A stretch of DNA of 64,000 nucleotides from CAYQLT01 sp964418425 (GTDB lineage Bacteria > Bacillota > Limnochordia > Limnochordales > Geochordaceae). Below are positions 1 to 8,370 of this stretch, piece after piece. A program made the position numbers and the translations under genes. Below the pieces are notes generated by a model. That model saw nothing but the letters and a program-made list of their open reading frames with translations. It was not told the DNA's origin and did not search any database. The stretch lies in assembly GCA_964418425.1 (NCBI GenBank), contig CAYQLT010000001.1, positions 124,001 through 188,000 of the forward strand. Direction: 5' to 3'. How positions within the stretch are numbered: position 1 is the stretch's first letter; the number at the start of each line of letters is the position of its first letter.

Positions 1-2
1 AG

Positions 3-830
3 CAGGACGACCGGCGCGCGCCCCTGCGGTATCAGGTCGACCGCATCCGGGCCTATGTGGAGGCGGCCCGGGCGCGAGGCGTGGATGAGATCGGCATCAC
101 GGAGCACGGGCACCGATTCCGCGAGTTTCGGCCTGCCATGGCCCGGTTGTTCGAGGCCGGCGCCACGCAGCACCCCCGGGTCCGGGAGTGGTTGGGGGCG
201 GACTTCCAGGAAGGCCTGGAGAGGTACGTGCGGGCGGTGTTGGATGCCCGGGAGCAAGGCCTGCCGGTGCGGCTGGGCATCGAGGTGGATTACCTGCCGG
301 GTGAGGAGCCCTCCCTCCGGCGGGCCCTGCGTCTTGTGCCGTGGGACTACGTCATCGGATCCGTGCACTTCGTGGACGGCAGGTGCATCGACTGCGGGCC
401 CGACATCACCTGGCCCGAGGCCGACGTGGACGAAGTATACCGACGCTACTTCGAGCACATGGCCCAGGCGGCCCGCAGCGGGCTGTTCGACGTGCTGGCA
501 CACCCGGATCTCCCCAAGAAGTTCGGACACCGGCCCCGCCGGTTCCCCGTGGAGGCGTTCGCCCGGTTCGTGGAGGCCTGCCGCGAAGCCGACGTGGCGG
601 TGGAGGTCAACACGGCCGGGCTTCGCAAGCCTGCGGGCGAGATGTATCCCGCACCGCCCCTGCTGGCGGCGATGGTGGCGGCCGGCCTGGACGTGCAACT
701 GGGTTCCGACGCGCACGACCCTGAAGATGTAGGCAAAGATTTTGGCAGCGCCCGAGAGCTGGCGGCGCGTGCGGGGGTGCGCCGGCTCATCCGCTGGAGC
801 GGCCGGAAGCGAACCTACCAGGAGCTTTGA
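3..830 (+). CDS. PHP-domain phosphatase, histidinol-phosphatase family (5' end missing)
   Basis: PHP-type metal-dependent phosphoesterase, probably histidinol-phosphate phosphatase acting near the end of histidine synthesis. The frame is open to the window edge with no stop, so the N-terminal HxH metal motif lies outside and the gene is partial. Visible PHP motifs in order are TEHGHRF, the GIEVDY segment, GSVHFV, HPDLPKKFG, EVNTAG and the C-terminal GSDAHDPEDVG, which supply the remaining metal-binding His, Glu and Asp residues. About 275 residues are present, close to the family's full length. No other his gene is in view, so a role in another phosphoester reaction is possible. It ends 43 bp before the convergent glycosylase gene. 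Confidence 0.85.
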   Translation, partial: QDDRRAPLRYQVDRIRAYVEAARARGVDEIGITEHGHRFREFRPAMARLFEAGATQHPRVREWLGADFQEGLERYVRAVLDAREQGLPVRLGIEVDYLPGEEPSLRRALRLVPWDYVIGSVHFVDGRCIDCGPDITWPEADVDEVYRRYFEHMAQAARSGLFDVLAHPDLPKKFGHRPRRFPVEAFARFVEACREADVAVEVNTAGLRKPAGEMYPAPPLLAAMVAAGLDVQLGSDAHDPEDVGKDFGSARELAARAGVRRLIRWSGRKRTYQEL

Positions 831-873
831 GGGGCGGCGCCCGGGCTGCCCGCCGCCAGGCTGCGGAGCAACT

Positions 874-1584
874 TCAGGGCCGCTCCAGCAGCTCGCGAAC
901 CTTCGCCAGCACCTCATCCAGCATCGACGGGGTGAGGCGGCCCGTCTGGGTGTTCTGGCGGCTGGGATGATAGCAAGCCACCACAGCGGGGACGCCGTCC
1001 CCGGGGCGCAAGACCGCGCCGTGGACGAAGCGAGCCCGCCCCAGGGCCACCCGTTGCGCCTCGTCCAGGGCGGGTGCCAGGAGTTTGCGGCAGGCGTCGA
1101 AGGCGAAACGACCCAATGCCAAAAGGACGCGCACCCGGCCCAGCAGGGCGAACTCCGCCTGAAGGAACGGGAAGCAGCGTCGGGCCTCCTCGGCCAGGGG
1201 CCGGTTGGCGGGCGGGGCGCAGCGGACGGGAGCGGTCATGAAGGCGTCCCGCAGCTGAAGCCCGTCGTCGGCCCGCTCGGAAAAGGGCTGGTTGGCGAAG
1301 TCCGCCCGGTACAGGGCGCTCACCAGGAAGCGGGCGCTGGCATCGCCGGTGAACATCCGGCCGGTCCGGTTGGCCCCGTGGGCCGCCGGCGCCAGCCCCA
1401 CAATGAGAAGGCGAGCCCGGAGATCCCCGAAGCCGGCCACCGGCCGACCCCAGTAGGTCCAAGCCGCGAACTCCCGCTTGCGCTGGCGGGCGACCGCCGT
1501 ACGGTAAGCGACCAGGCGGGGGCAGGCCGTGCAGCTTTCGATCTGCTGGCGCAAAGACTGCCATGCCCCAACTGCTCCATCCAA
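874..1584 (-). CDS. udgB: Family 5 uracil-DNA glycosylase (UDGb)
   Basis: DNA repair glycosylase that removes uracil (and, in family 5, often hypoxanthine or other deaminated bases) from DNA. The iron-sulfur cluster cysteines begin with CTACPRL at about residues 18-24. Motif A is GLAPAAHGANRTGRMFTGD, with Ala where family 4 has Glu, which marks family 5, and the C-terminal motif is CYHPSRQNTQTG. A TTG start at 1584 preceded by a GGGAG-type ribosome-binding site gives 236 residues, the usual size. The longer reading to 1743 would run deep into the divergent DUF763 gene and adds nothing family-like. The family is common in thermophiles and high-GC bacteria. Confidence 0.88.
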   Translation of the reverse strand: MDGAVGAWQSLRQQIESCTACPRLVAYRTAVARQRKREFAAWTYWGRPVAGFGDLRARLLIVGLAPAAHGANRTGRMFTGDASARFLVSALYRADFANQPFSERADDGLQLRDAFMTAPVRCAPPANRPLAEEARRCFPFLQAEFALLGRVRVLLALGRFAFDACRKLLAPALDEAQRVALGRARFVHGAVLRPGDGVPAVVACYHPSRQNTQTGRLTPSMLDEVLAKVRELLERP

Positions 1585-1607
1585 TCCCGGCTCCCCCTCC
1601 CCCGAAG

Positions 1608-1613
1608 TATAAT
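1608..1613 (+). promoter_or_regulatory. Possible -10 element in the udgB/DUF763 divergent gap
   Basis: TATAAT lies in the 49-bp gap between the two divergent starts, 21 bp before the DUF763 ATG. No good -35 hexamer is seen at the right distance, so this is a weak call. Confidence 0.3.
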
Positions 1614-1633
1614 GGGCGGGGGACTGGAGAAGG

Positions 1634-2728
1634 ATGGGAGCCATCCGCACCGGAACGGCTTCGCTGCCCCTGCACCGGGGCAAGTGCCCACCCTGGCTGT
1701 TCGCACGCATGCGGGACCTGAGCGCCGTGATGGTGGAGGTCATGGTGGAGGAGATGGGGCCCGACGAGGTCCTGCGGCGCCTGGCCGACCCCTTTTGGTT
1801 TCAGGCCCTGGGGGCCGTGCTGGGCTACGACTGGCATTCTTCGGGGGTCACCACCGTGGTGTGCGGCGCGCTCAAGGAAGGGCTTAAGGACCGAGGGCCT
1901 CACCTGGGGATCTTCGTCTGCGGTGGCAAGGGCGGCACCTCCCGCAAGACGCCCGACGAGATCGTCCGGCACGTGGAGCAGGCAGGGCTCGGGCTCGACC
2001 CGCAGAGGCTGGCGTACGCCAGCCGCATGGCGGCCAAGGTGGACAACACGGCGATCCAGGACGGGCATACGCTTTACCATCACACCTTCCTCTTCACGGC
2101 GCAAGGCCGCTGGTGCGTGGTGCAGCAGGGGATGAACGAGCAGACGGGATGGGCCCGGCGCTACCACTGGATTTCCGACGGCGTCACCAGCTTTGTGGAA
2201 GAGCCCCACGCGGCCGTCCTGGGAGTGCGTCAGAACCGGGTGACCCTCAACATGGTGGCCTCGGAGAGCCGGGCGGCGCGAGAGGCCTGTGTGACCCTGG
2301 CCGGCCTTCCCCCGGACCAGCTCGTGCACCTGGCGCTGCCAGCTGACCACCAAATCGCCGACTCGCGGAGGCTGGAGCGCTCGCTTCGGGCGCTGTACGA
2401 GGCGCGTCCCACCGACTTCGAAGGGGTGTTGGCCACCGGGGGCGTGGGGCCCAAAACCCTGCGTGCGCTGGCCATGGTGGCGGAGGTGGTCTTCGGAGCG
2501 CGTCCGAGCTTCCGGGACCCCGTCCGATATGCCTTTGCCCACGGCGGCAAAGACGGCATCCCCTTTCCCGTCGACCGGGAACTGTACGACCGTACCATTG
2601 CCACCTGGCGGCGAGCCATTGAGCGTGCCCGGATGGGGCGTCGGGAAACCCTGGATGCACTGCGCCGCCTGTCGGGGCTTTGCCGCGCGGTGGACGCCGG
2701 TGCCGAACTGGCACGCCGTGGCGGCTGA
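1634..2728 (+). CDS. DUF763 family protein, possible nucleic-acid-binding protein
   Basis: Uncharacterised family found mainly in archaea and thermophilic bacteria; 364 residues, full length. The N-terminus (RTGTASLPLHRGKCPPWLF) and the CGGKGGTSRKTPDEI segment near residue 97 are family hallmarks. Near residue 270 the sequence GGVGPKTLRAL reads like a helix-hairpin-helix DNA-binding motif (GxGxKT followed by a helix); this is my inference from the sequence. The ATG follows GGAGAAGG closely. It is divergent from udgB with only 49 bp between, so the two may share control, which would fit a DNA repair or processing role. The biochemical function is unknown. Confidence 0.85.
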   Translation: MGAIRTGTASLPLHRGKCPPWLFARMRDLSAVMVEVMVEEMGPDEVLRRLADPFWFQALGAVLGYDWHSSGVTTVVCGALKEGLKDRGPHLGIFVCGGKGGTSRKTPDEIVRHVEQAGLGLDPQRLAYASRMAAKVDNTAIQDGHTLYHHTFLFTAQGRWCVVQQGMNEQTGWARRYHWISDGVTSFVEEPHAAVLGVRQNRVTLNMVASESRAAREACVTLAGLPPDQLVHLALPADHQIADSRRLERSLRALYEARPTDFEGVLATGGVGPKTLRALAMVAEVVFGARPSFRDPVRYAFAHGGKDGIPFPVDRELYDRTIATWRRAIERARMGRRETLDALRRLSGLCRAVDAGAELARRGG

Positions 2729-3737
2729 AGGTCGCTCCCGCGCCGCCCGGTTGGTGGCGGACGGCGTTTTGCTGGCACTGACCGCGGTTTGGGGTCTCAC
2801 CTTCGTTTCCGTGAAGGAGGCCGTGGCGCGCATCCCGGTCTTTTCCTTCCTCTCCCTGCGCTTCGGGCTGGCGGTGCTGACCCTCGCGGTCTGGGCCGCG
2901 GCGCGCGGGGAAATACGGGGCTTTAAACCGGCAGGGTTTCGGGCTGTCGGGGCGGGTCTGGCCACGGGTCTGGCGCTGTTTGCGGGCTATGCCCTGCAGA
3001 CCGCCGGCCTCACACAGACCAGCGCCAGCCGGGCGGGGTTCATCACCGGCCTGTCGGTCACCCTGGTGCCGCTTCTCGAGGCGGGATGGGCGCGGGTGCG
3101 GCCGGACCGCTGGGCGCTGGGGGGCGTGGGGCTGGTGGCCGCGGGTCTGGCACTCATGTTCTGGGAGCCCTCCGAGGCGGGGTTGCGGCGCGGGGATCTG
3201 CTGGTGCTGGGTTGTGCGGCAGCGTTCGCGGTGCACGTGATGGCGGTGGCCCATCTGGGACGTCGCCACGCGCCGGTTCCCTTCACCCTCTGGCAGGCGG
3301 CGGCAGTGGCGGCCCTGAGCTTGCCGGCGGCCTGGCTGGAACGGGGCCGTGTGCTGCAGCCGGACGCCTCCCTTCTCTTCACGCTGCTTTTGACCGGGGT
3401 ACTGGTGAGCGGACTGGGCCTTGCCGTACAGGCCTGGGCCCAGCGGCATACCAGTGCGACGCACGCCGCGGTCATCTTCTCCCTGGAGCCGGTGTTCGCT
3501 GCGGCCGCCGGCGCCTGGCTGGGCGGGGAGCAGCTGGCAGGCCGTACTCTGGCCGGCGGCGCCACCATTCTCGCCGGGATGCTGCTGGCCGAACTCGGAC
3601 GGCTGCGGCAACCTTCGCTGGCCGGGTCGGCCGGCCAGATCCCGGCCCGACGCCGATCGCCGTCCGGCGGGAGCCCATCTGTTTCCCAATCAGGATGCGC
3701 TTTGCCGACCCAGGGAGACGGGGGCTTCGGGTCGTAG
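2718..3737 (+). CDS. EamA/DMT-family membrane transporter
   Basis: Drug/metabolite transporter superfamily permease, probably a metabolite exporter. Two EamA repeats are visible with about ten hydrophobic helices: the first opens with ADGVLLALTAVWGLTFVSVKEA and the second with LLVLGCAAAFAVHVMAVAHL. GALLGGE-like signatures appear as AGAWLGGEQL near the end. The chosen GTG at 2718 overlaps the DUF763 stop, suggesting translational coupling; GTG 2700 and TTG 2751 are alternatives. After the last helix there is a roughly 45-residue Arg/Ser/Gly-rich tail, unusual for the family. Substrate unknown. Confidence 0.82.
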   Translation: MAAEGRSRAARLVADGVLLALTAVWGLTFVSVKEAVARIPVFSFLSLRFGLAVLTLAVWAAARGEIRGFKPAGFRAVGAGLATGLALFAGYALQTAGLTQTSASRAGFITGLSVTLVPLLEAGWARVRPDRWALGGVGLVAAGLALMFWEPSEAGLRRGDLLVLGCAAAFAVHVMAVAHLGRRHAPVPFTLWQAAAVAALSLPAAWLERGRVLQPDASLLFTLLLTGVLVSGLGLAVQAWAQRHTSATHAAVIFSLEPVFAAAAGAWLGGEQLAGRTLAGGATILAGMLLAELGRLRQPSLAGSAGQIPARRRSPSGGSPSVSQSGCALPTQGDGGFGS

Positions 3738-3845
3738 TTGCATGGGTGGGTTTCCGTGGGGGCGGGCGCCGGCGCAAAGGCGCCGCATCATCGGCAGGTA
3801 AAGGGGGTTGCCGACTTGGGCACAAGCCGAGCAGGCCGGGTGGGC

Positions 3846-5369
3846 ATGCGAAGGTGCAAGAAGGGGTGGGTTCGAGTCGGCCGGGTCGCGCTGGCGGCAT
3901 TGGTGGCGGTGGCGCTGGGAGGCCTGTGGGCTTCGGCGCTGGCGGCGCAGGTACACATCCTCCACTTCAACGATACGTACGTGCTGGAACCCGTGGACGG
4001 GGGCAAGCTTGGGGGGATGGCAAGGCTGGGCGCGCTGGTTGGCACCCTGCGGCGCCAGCATCCCTCGGCTCTGCTCCTGTTCGCAGGCGACCTGATCTCG
4101 CCTTCGGTCATGTCGTCGGTGTTTCACGGGCAGCAGATGATCGAGGCCCTGAACCTGTTGGGTGTGGACGTGGCTGCCCCGGGAAACCACGAGTTTGACT
4201 TCGGCGACGAGGTACTGGAGAGGCGGCTGGCGGAGTCCAACTTCACCTGGGTGGTGGCCAACGTGGTGGACGAAAGGGGCCTCCCGTTCCCCAGGACGGT
4301 CCCCTTCGTGGTGCGGGAGCAGGATGGCGTCGGGGTGGGTATCGTGGGGCTCATCTCCCCCGAATCCGCCCTGCTTTCAAGCCCCGGCCCCAGGTGGCGC
4401 TTCCTGGATCCCGTGGAGGCGGCCCGAGCCGCCATTCCCCGGATGCGGGCGATGGGCGCGCAGGTGATCGTGGCACTGACGCATCAGAGCATGGCCGACG
4501 ACATCCGGTTGCTCCGGGAGGTCCCCGAGATCGCCCTGGTGGTGGGGGGACATGAGCACGAGGTCATGCGCGAGCGGGTGGGCGACCGGCTCATCGTCAA
4601 GGCGGGGTCGGATAATCGGTATCTGGGCGTGGTCACGCTCACGGTGGAAGGCTCGCGGGTGACGGCGATCGCCGACCGAATGGAGACGGTGGACGAGCGC
4701 GTGGGCGAGGATCCGGGGCTTTTGGCCCTGCAAAAGCGGTGGGAGGCCAAGCTCAGCGCCGAACTGGACGTGGTCATCGGACAGGCGGCGGTGGAGCTGG
4801 ACGCCCGCAACAGCGCCGTGCGAACCCAGGAGGCCGCTCTGGGCAACCTGGTGGCCGACGCCATCCGGGAGGCGGCCGGCGCCCAGCTGGCCATCACCAA
4901 CGGCGGCGGCATCCGAACCAATGCTCTGTTCCCGCCGGGACCCATCCGCCGGCGCGACGTGCTGGCCTGGCTCCCCTTCGGCAACGTGGTGGTCAAGGTG
5001 GAGCTGACGGGAGCCCAGATTCGGCAGGCCCTGGAAAACGGAGTCAGCCAGGTGGAGCGGGTGGCGGGACGGTTTCCTCAGGTCTCCGGGCTGCGCTTCG
5101 CCTTTGACCCCTCCCGGCCTGAGGGGCAGCGGATCCTCTGGGTAGAGGTCGATGGGGCCCCCCTGGACCCCCAACGCCGGTACTCGGTGGCCACCAACGA
5201 TTTCATGCTGCGCGGGGGTGACGGCTACAGCGTGCTCGCTGAGGGCCGGGTTCTGATGGATCCCGCCAGCGGGCCGCTGATGGCCGAGGTGGTGGCCCGC
5301 TACATTCAGCGCCTGGGCACCGTCAGCCCGGCGGTGGAAGGTCGCATCGTGCGGGCTTCAGGCGGCTGA
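3846..5369 (+). CDS. Secreted 5'-nucleotidase / 2',3'-cyclic phosphodiesterase family protein
   Basis: Exported metallophosphoesterase that would dephosphorylate nucleotides outside the membrane. The ATG at 3846 starts a clear signal peptide: basic MRRCKKGWVRVGR, a hydrophobic stretch, then ALAAQ as likely cleavage site. The calcineurin-like domain (about residues 38-270) has GDLISPS, GNHEFDFG and GGHEHEV. The C-terminal 5'-nucleotidase domain follows with NGGGIRT and the GDGYSVL substrate loop. The first metal motif is HFNDTY instead of the common NDxH, so one metal-binding His is replaced by Tyr. The length, about 507 residues, is normal. The last 12 bp overlap the convergent ComFB-like gene. 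Confidence 0.87.
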   Translation: MRRCKKGWVRVGRVALAALVAVALGGLWASALAAQVHILHFNDTYVLEPVDGGKLGGMARLGALVGTLRRQHPSALLLFAGDLISPSVMSSVFHGQQMIEALNLLGVDVAAPGNHEFDFGDEVLERRLAESNFTWVVANVVDERGLPFPRTVPFVVREQDGVGVGIVGLISPESALLSSPGPRWRFLDPVEAARAAIPRMRAMGAQVIVALTHQSMADDIRLLREVPEIALVVGGHEHEVMRERVGDRLIVKAGSDNRYLGVVTLTVEGSRVTAIADRMETVDERVGEDPGLLALQKRWEAKLSAELDVVIGQAAVELDARNSAVRTQEAALGNLVADAIREAAGAQLAITNGGGIRTNALFPPGPIRRRDVLAWLPFGNVVVKVELTGAQIRQALENGVSQVERVAGRFPQVSGLRFAFDPSRPEGQRILWVEVDGAPLDPQRRYSVATNDFMLRGGDGYSVLAEGRVLMDPASGPLMAEVVARYIQRLGTVSPAVEGRIVRASGG

Positions 5370-5678
5370 ACCCGTTCCCTCCGGTGCAGCGCGCCGGGCG
5401 CGGTCGTGGTGGGGTCGGGCCTTCACCGTGGCGATGGCCTGGCACAACGCCCGGAAGATCTCGGTGCGACTCGCCAGGCGCTGCAGCTCGACGTCCACCA
5501 CGACGCTCCCCTCCTCGCTGCCCGCATAGCGGGCCGGAAGCAGGCGCAGCGCCAGGGCGACGATGTCGCGCCGGCATTGCTCACAGCGGCAGGCGTCCGG
5601 GTAGTAGGCCAGCGCCTCTTCCAGCCCGTCCACCACCGCTTGCTCCATCCGGTTGGACAGCCAGGGCTCCGCTGTCAC
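5358..5678 (-). CDS. ComFB-like late competence protein
   Basis: Small protein (106 residues) of the ComFB family. Diagnostic features are the N-terminal Asn-Arg-Met-Glu followed by helices, a cysteine cluster CRCEQCRRD that resembles a zinc site, then DIVALALRLLPARY and the closing helix EIFRALCQAIATVKARP. The GTG at 5678 follows an excellent AGGGAGGTG ribosome-binding site; the longer open frame upstream has no family similarity. ComFB is associated with competence in Bacillus, and cyanobacterial members are reported receptors for cyclic dinucleotides. No comFA or comFC lies next to it here. The tail is Arg/Ala-rich. Function here is inferred from the family. Confidence 0.78.
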   Translation of the reverse strand: MTAEPWLSNRMEQAVVDGLEEALAYYPDACRCEQCRRDIVALALRLLPARYAGSEEGSVVVDVELQRLASRTEIFRALCQAIATVKARPHHDRARRAAPEGTGSAA

Positions 5679-5793
5679 CGGCCCACCTCCCTGCGGAGGG
5701 TTCCCCGGGGTGAAGTCGGCCTCCTGCCGGGATGGCGGGAGGCCCGGGATTCGCTCGGACCGCGGCGATATCATGAGCCGGGGGGAGAGGGCC

Positions 5794-6282
5794 GTGGACG
5801 AAAAGACTTTCCGGCGCCTGCTTGGCCGCTTTGCCACCGGGGTCACGGTGATCACCACCGGCACCATGGAGCGACCGCACGGGATGACCGCCAACGCGTT
5901 CGCCTCCGTCTCCCTCGCCCCGCCTCTGGTACTGGTTTGCATCGACCATCGCCGTGAAAGCCATCGCCTCATCCAGGAGCACGGTCATTTCGCGGTCAGC
6001 GTCCTGGCGGAATCCCAGCGGCAGGTGTCCGATTACTTTGCGGGCCGGTTGCCGGCGCAGGGGATGGGGGGCCGGTCTTTGTTCTGTCCGGGGCCCGGCG
6101 GCGCGCCTGTGGTGGTCGGCGCGATAGCCTACCTGGAATGTTCCCTGGAGGCGGTTTACCCGGGTGGGGATCACTCGATTTTCGTGGGGCGCGTCCGGCA
6201 CGGACGGGAAGGGGAGGCAGGCCGTCCCCTGGTGTTCTTCGAGGGAGCCTACCGCATCCTGGACAACCGTCCTGCACCCTGA
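5794..6282 (+). CDS. Flavin reductase (HpaC/NtaB-like) domain protein
   Basis: FMN-binding flavin reductase-like protein that would use NAD(P)H to reduce free flavin for a monooxygenase or another acceptor. Typical signatures are RFATGVTVITT, GMTANAFASVSLAPPLVLVCID, the HFAVSVLAESQ strand, and near the end DHSIFVGRVRHGR. A GTG at 5794 behind GGGGAGAGG gives 162 residues, the family's usual length; an ATG at 5773 adds seven residues but has no ribosome-binding site. No partner oxygenase is adjacent. It is divergent from the ComFB-like gene. Confidence 0.85.
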   Translation: MDEKTFRRLLGRFATGVTVITTGTMERPHGMTANAFASVSLAPPLVLVCIDHRRESHRLIQEHGHFAVSVLAESQRQVSDYFAGRLPAQGMGGRSLFCPGPGGAPVVVGAIAYLECSLEAVYPGGDHSIFVGRVRHGREGEAGRPLVFFEGAYRILDNRPAP

Positions 6283-6304
6283 GGCAGGGGTTTGTGCCTT
6301 CAGG
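6278..6304 (+). terminator. Hairpin at the end of the flavin reductase gene
   Basis: CCTGAGGCA (6278-6286) pairs with TGCCTTCAGG (6295-6304) with a single bulge and an 8-nt loop. It overlaps the TGA stop. There is no T-run after it, so it may weaken rather than end transcription. Confidence 0.35.
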
Positions 6305-6368
6305 CACGAAGACGGTTTCCGGTATGGGGGGTAGCTATGCTAGTCTAGGCCAGGGGGGCTCAGCGAAA

Positions 6369-7511
6369 ATGGCGGATTCAGTGCAAGTCGCCCGGGGGCT
6401 GGAAGGGGTGGTGGTTGCCCGGTCATCGGTCAGCTTCGTGGATGGGATGACGGGCCGGCTGCTGTATCAGGGCTATGACATCCGGGACCTCGCCCAACAC
6501 GGTTCCTTTGAGGAGGTGGCGTACCTGTTGTGGCACGGCCGGCTTCCGGACTCCGGGGCCCTGGACCGGCTGAAGGGAGAGCTGGTGGCCCAGCGGGGAT
6601 TGCCGGCCGAGCTGAAGCAGCTGCTGTTGACGCTGCCGGCGCGTTCGAGTATGGCGGTCCTGCAGGCAGCGGTGGCGGCGTTAGGCACGCTGGATCCGGA
6701 GGCGGATGTTCAGAGCCCGCCGGCCAACCTTCGCAAGGCCGTCGCTCTCACGGCCCGGCTGGCCACGGTCGTGGCGGCGTTTCACCGGCTGCGGCGGGGG
6801 TTGCCCGATGTGGCCCCGGACCCCGAGCTGGGGCATGCCGCCAATTTCCTGTACATGGTGACGGGAGAGCGGCCCGATTCGTATGCGGCCCGAGTGATGG
6901 ACGTGGCCCTGATCCTGCACGCCGACCACGAGTTCAACGCGTCATGCTTTGCGGGTCGGGTCACCGCGTCCACCCTGTCGGATATGTACTCGGCGGTGGC
7001 CGCGGCGGTCGGGGCCTTGAAGGGCCCGCTGCATGGGGGCGCCAACGAGCGGGTCATGAAGATGCTCATGGAGCTGAAGAGCCCCGAGCAGGCGGCCGAG
7101 GCGGTGAAGGCGCGGCTGGCTGCCGGGGAGCGAATCCCCGGGTTCGGGCACCGGGTGTACAAGACCTGGGACCCGCGGGCGCTCATCCTCAAGGAGCACC
7201 TGCAACAGCTGGCCCGCCGGCTGGGGGATTCCCGGTGGCTGGACCTAGCCGTGGCGGTGGAGACCGCGGTGCGTAACGAGAAGGACCTCTATCCCAACGT
7301 GGACTTCTACTCGGCCCCGGTGTACCATATGCTGGGTATCCCGACAGACCTTTTCACTCCCATCTTCGCGGTGAGCCGGGTGGCAGGTTGGACGGCCCAC
7401 CTGCTGGAGCAGTACGCGGATAATCGCCTGATCCGCCCCAGGGCGGAGTACGTGGGACCCATGGAAGCTCGGTGGGTGCCCCTGCCGGATCGGCCGCCGG
7501 AAAACTCGTGA
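6369..7511 (+). CDS. Citrate synthase (or 2-methylcitrate synthase)
   Basis: Condenses oxaloacetate with acetyl-CoA at the entry of the TCA cycle; the family also contains methylcitrate synthases, which sequence alone does not exclude. Catalytic features: the LHADHEFNASCFAGRV His region, GPLHGGANERVM with the second active-site His, and GFGHRVYKTWDPRA, then FYSAPVYHMLGIPTDLFTPIFAVSRVAGW near the end. The protein is 380 residues, typical of the short Gram-positive/archaeal type. ATG 6369 lies behind a GGGGGG tract. A possible -10 (TATGCT) lies about 30 bp upstream. No other TCA-cycle gene is in the window. Confidence 0.9.
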   Translation: MADSVQVARGLEGVVVARSSVSFVDGMTGRLLYQGYDIRDLAQHGSFEEVAYLLWHGRLPDSGALDRLKGELVAQRGLPAELKQLLLTLPARSSMAVLQAAVAALGTLDPEADVQSPPANLRKAVALTARLATVVAAFHRLRRGLPDVAPDPELGHAANFLYMVTGERPDSYAARVMDVALILHADHEFNASCFAGRVTASTLSDMYSAVAAAVGALKGPLHGGANERVMKMLMELKSPEQAAEAVKARLAAGERIPGFGHRVYKTWDPRALILKEHLQQLARRLGDSRWLDLAVAVETAVRNEKDLYPNVDFYSAPVYHMLGIPTDLFTPIFAVSRVAGWTAHLLEQYADNRLIRPRAEYVGPMEARWVPLPDRPPENS

Positions 7512-7532
7512 GCGGGCTTTTCGTCGAGGGGC

Positions 7533-7859
7533 ATGGAGAGCGGCTTCAACTGGGGTTTGCTGGGGCAGCAGGCAGGACTGGGGTTTGTCCTGGGGCTGGC
7601 CGTGGGCTACACGGTGAAGAAGGCCCTGCGGGTGGCCCTGGTGCTGATGGGCGCGCTGACGGCGGTGCTGGTGGGGCTCGGGCGGATGGGGTTTATCACC
7701 GTCCACTGGGACGTGGTCGAGCAGGCCTACACGGGGGCTCTGCAGCAGGCCGGCGGGCCGGGCGGGTTGCTGAACCGCGTCATCGCATGGTTTTCCACCA
7801 GCATCGCCGCGGCGGGCAGTTTCACGGTGGGGTTCTGGGCGGGATTTCGCCTGGGCTAG
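7533..7859 (+). CDS. FUN14 family small membrane protein
   Basis: 108-residue membrane protein of the FUN14 family, known mainly from the eukaryotic mitophagy receptor FUNDC1 but also widespread in bacteria and archaea with no assigned role. It has the Gly-rich first helix GFVLGLAVGYTVKKALR, a second helix with LVLMGALTAVLVGLG, an amphipathic middle, and a last helix GSFTVGFWAGFRLG. It starts 21 bp after citrate synthase and may be in its operon. Its TAG stop shares the palindrome CTAG with the stop of the convergent NUDIX gene. Confidence 0.8.
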   Translation: MESGFNWGLLGQQAGLGFVLGLAVGYTVKKALRVALVLMGALTAVLVGLGRMGFITVHWDVVEQAYTGALQQAGGPGGLLNRVIAWFSTSIAAAGSFTVGFWAGFRLG

Positions 7860-8308
7860 GCTCCCGTCTTGGCCTGAGGAATCGGGACCGGCACCTGCCA
7901 GCGCGTCCAGGTCCCGCTGCGCAGGGCTTCGGCCACCTCCCGGGGCAGCACGGGAAGCTGGTCCAGACGGTTGAGGGGAACCCACTGGACCCGATGCAGG
8001 CCGGATTCTCTTCCCGTTCGCAGGGCGCCGTGCACAATGCGGGCCTCGAAAAACAGCTCCGCGGCGTCAGGGCCGGGGCCTCGGGCGAAATCCTGCACGT
8101 AGATGACCCGGGTCAGCTCCACGCGATAGCCGGTCTCCTCCTCGATCTCCCGGACCGCGGCCTCTGCAAATCCTTCCCCCGCCTCCACGTGGCCCCCGGG
8201 GAAGCACCAAAAGCCCGGGCGCCCGGGATGGCGGTGGTAAGCCAGTAACACCTTCCCGTCATCATGGATGACGGCCCGAGCCACCAGCAGAGCTTGCCGA
8301 AACGCCAC
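7856..8308 (-). CDS. NUDIX hydrolase
   Basis: Hydrolase of nucleoside diphosphate-X compounds, 150 residues. The complete Nudix box is present at about residues 38-60: GGHVEAGEGFAEAAVREIEEETGY, with the REIEEE metal-binding core. The N-terminus resembles MutT/ADP-ribose pyrophosphatase-type members (RAVIHDDGKVLLAYHR). Substrate cannot be told from sequence; sanitation of oxidised nucleotides or NDP-sugar cleavage are possible. GTG 8308 follows GGAGGTG at good distance. It converges on FUN14 with a 4-bp overlap. Confidence 0.88.
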   Translation of the reverse strand: MAFRQALLVARAVIHDDGKVLLAYHRHPGRPGFWCFPGGHVEAGEGFAEAAVREIEEETGYRVELTRVIYVQDFARGPGPDAAELFFEARIVHGALRTGRESGLHRVQWVPLNRLDQLPVLPREVAEALRSGTWTRWQVPVPIPQAKTGA

Positions 8309-8340
8309 GGCCGCGCACCTCCAGGCCCTTTCGCGACGGC

Positions 8341-8370
8341 TTGACGCGACTCGCCGGGTCGGACTAAAAG
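8341..8370 (+). promoter_or_regulatory. Candidate housekeeping promoter for the aldo/keto reductase
   Basis: TTGACG (8341-8346), an 18-bp spacer, then TAAAAG (8365-8370). The reductase start is about 140 bp downstream, leaving a long leader in which no gene is seen. Confidence 0.4.

Noticed and set aside
914..2965. Very long minus-strand reading frame of 683 codons
   Set aside because: It overlaps udgB, DUF763 and the transporter, is Pro/Arg/His-rich and has no family features; a shadow of GC-rich coding DNA.
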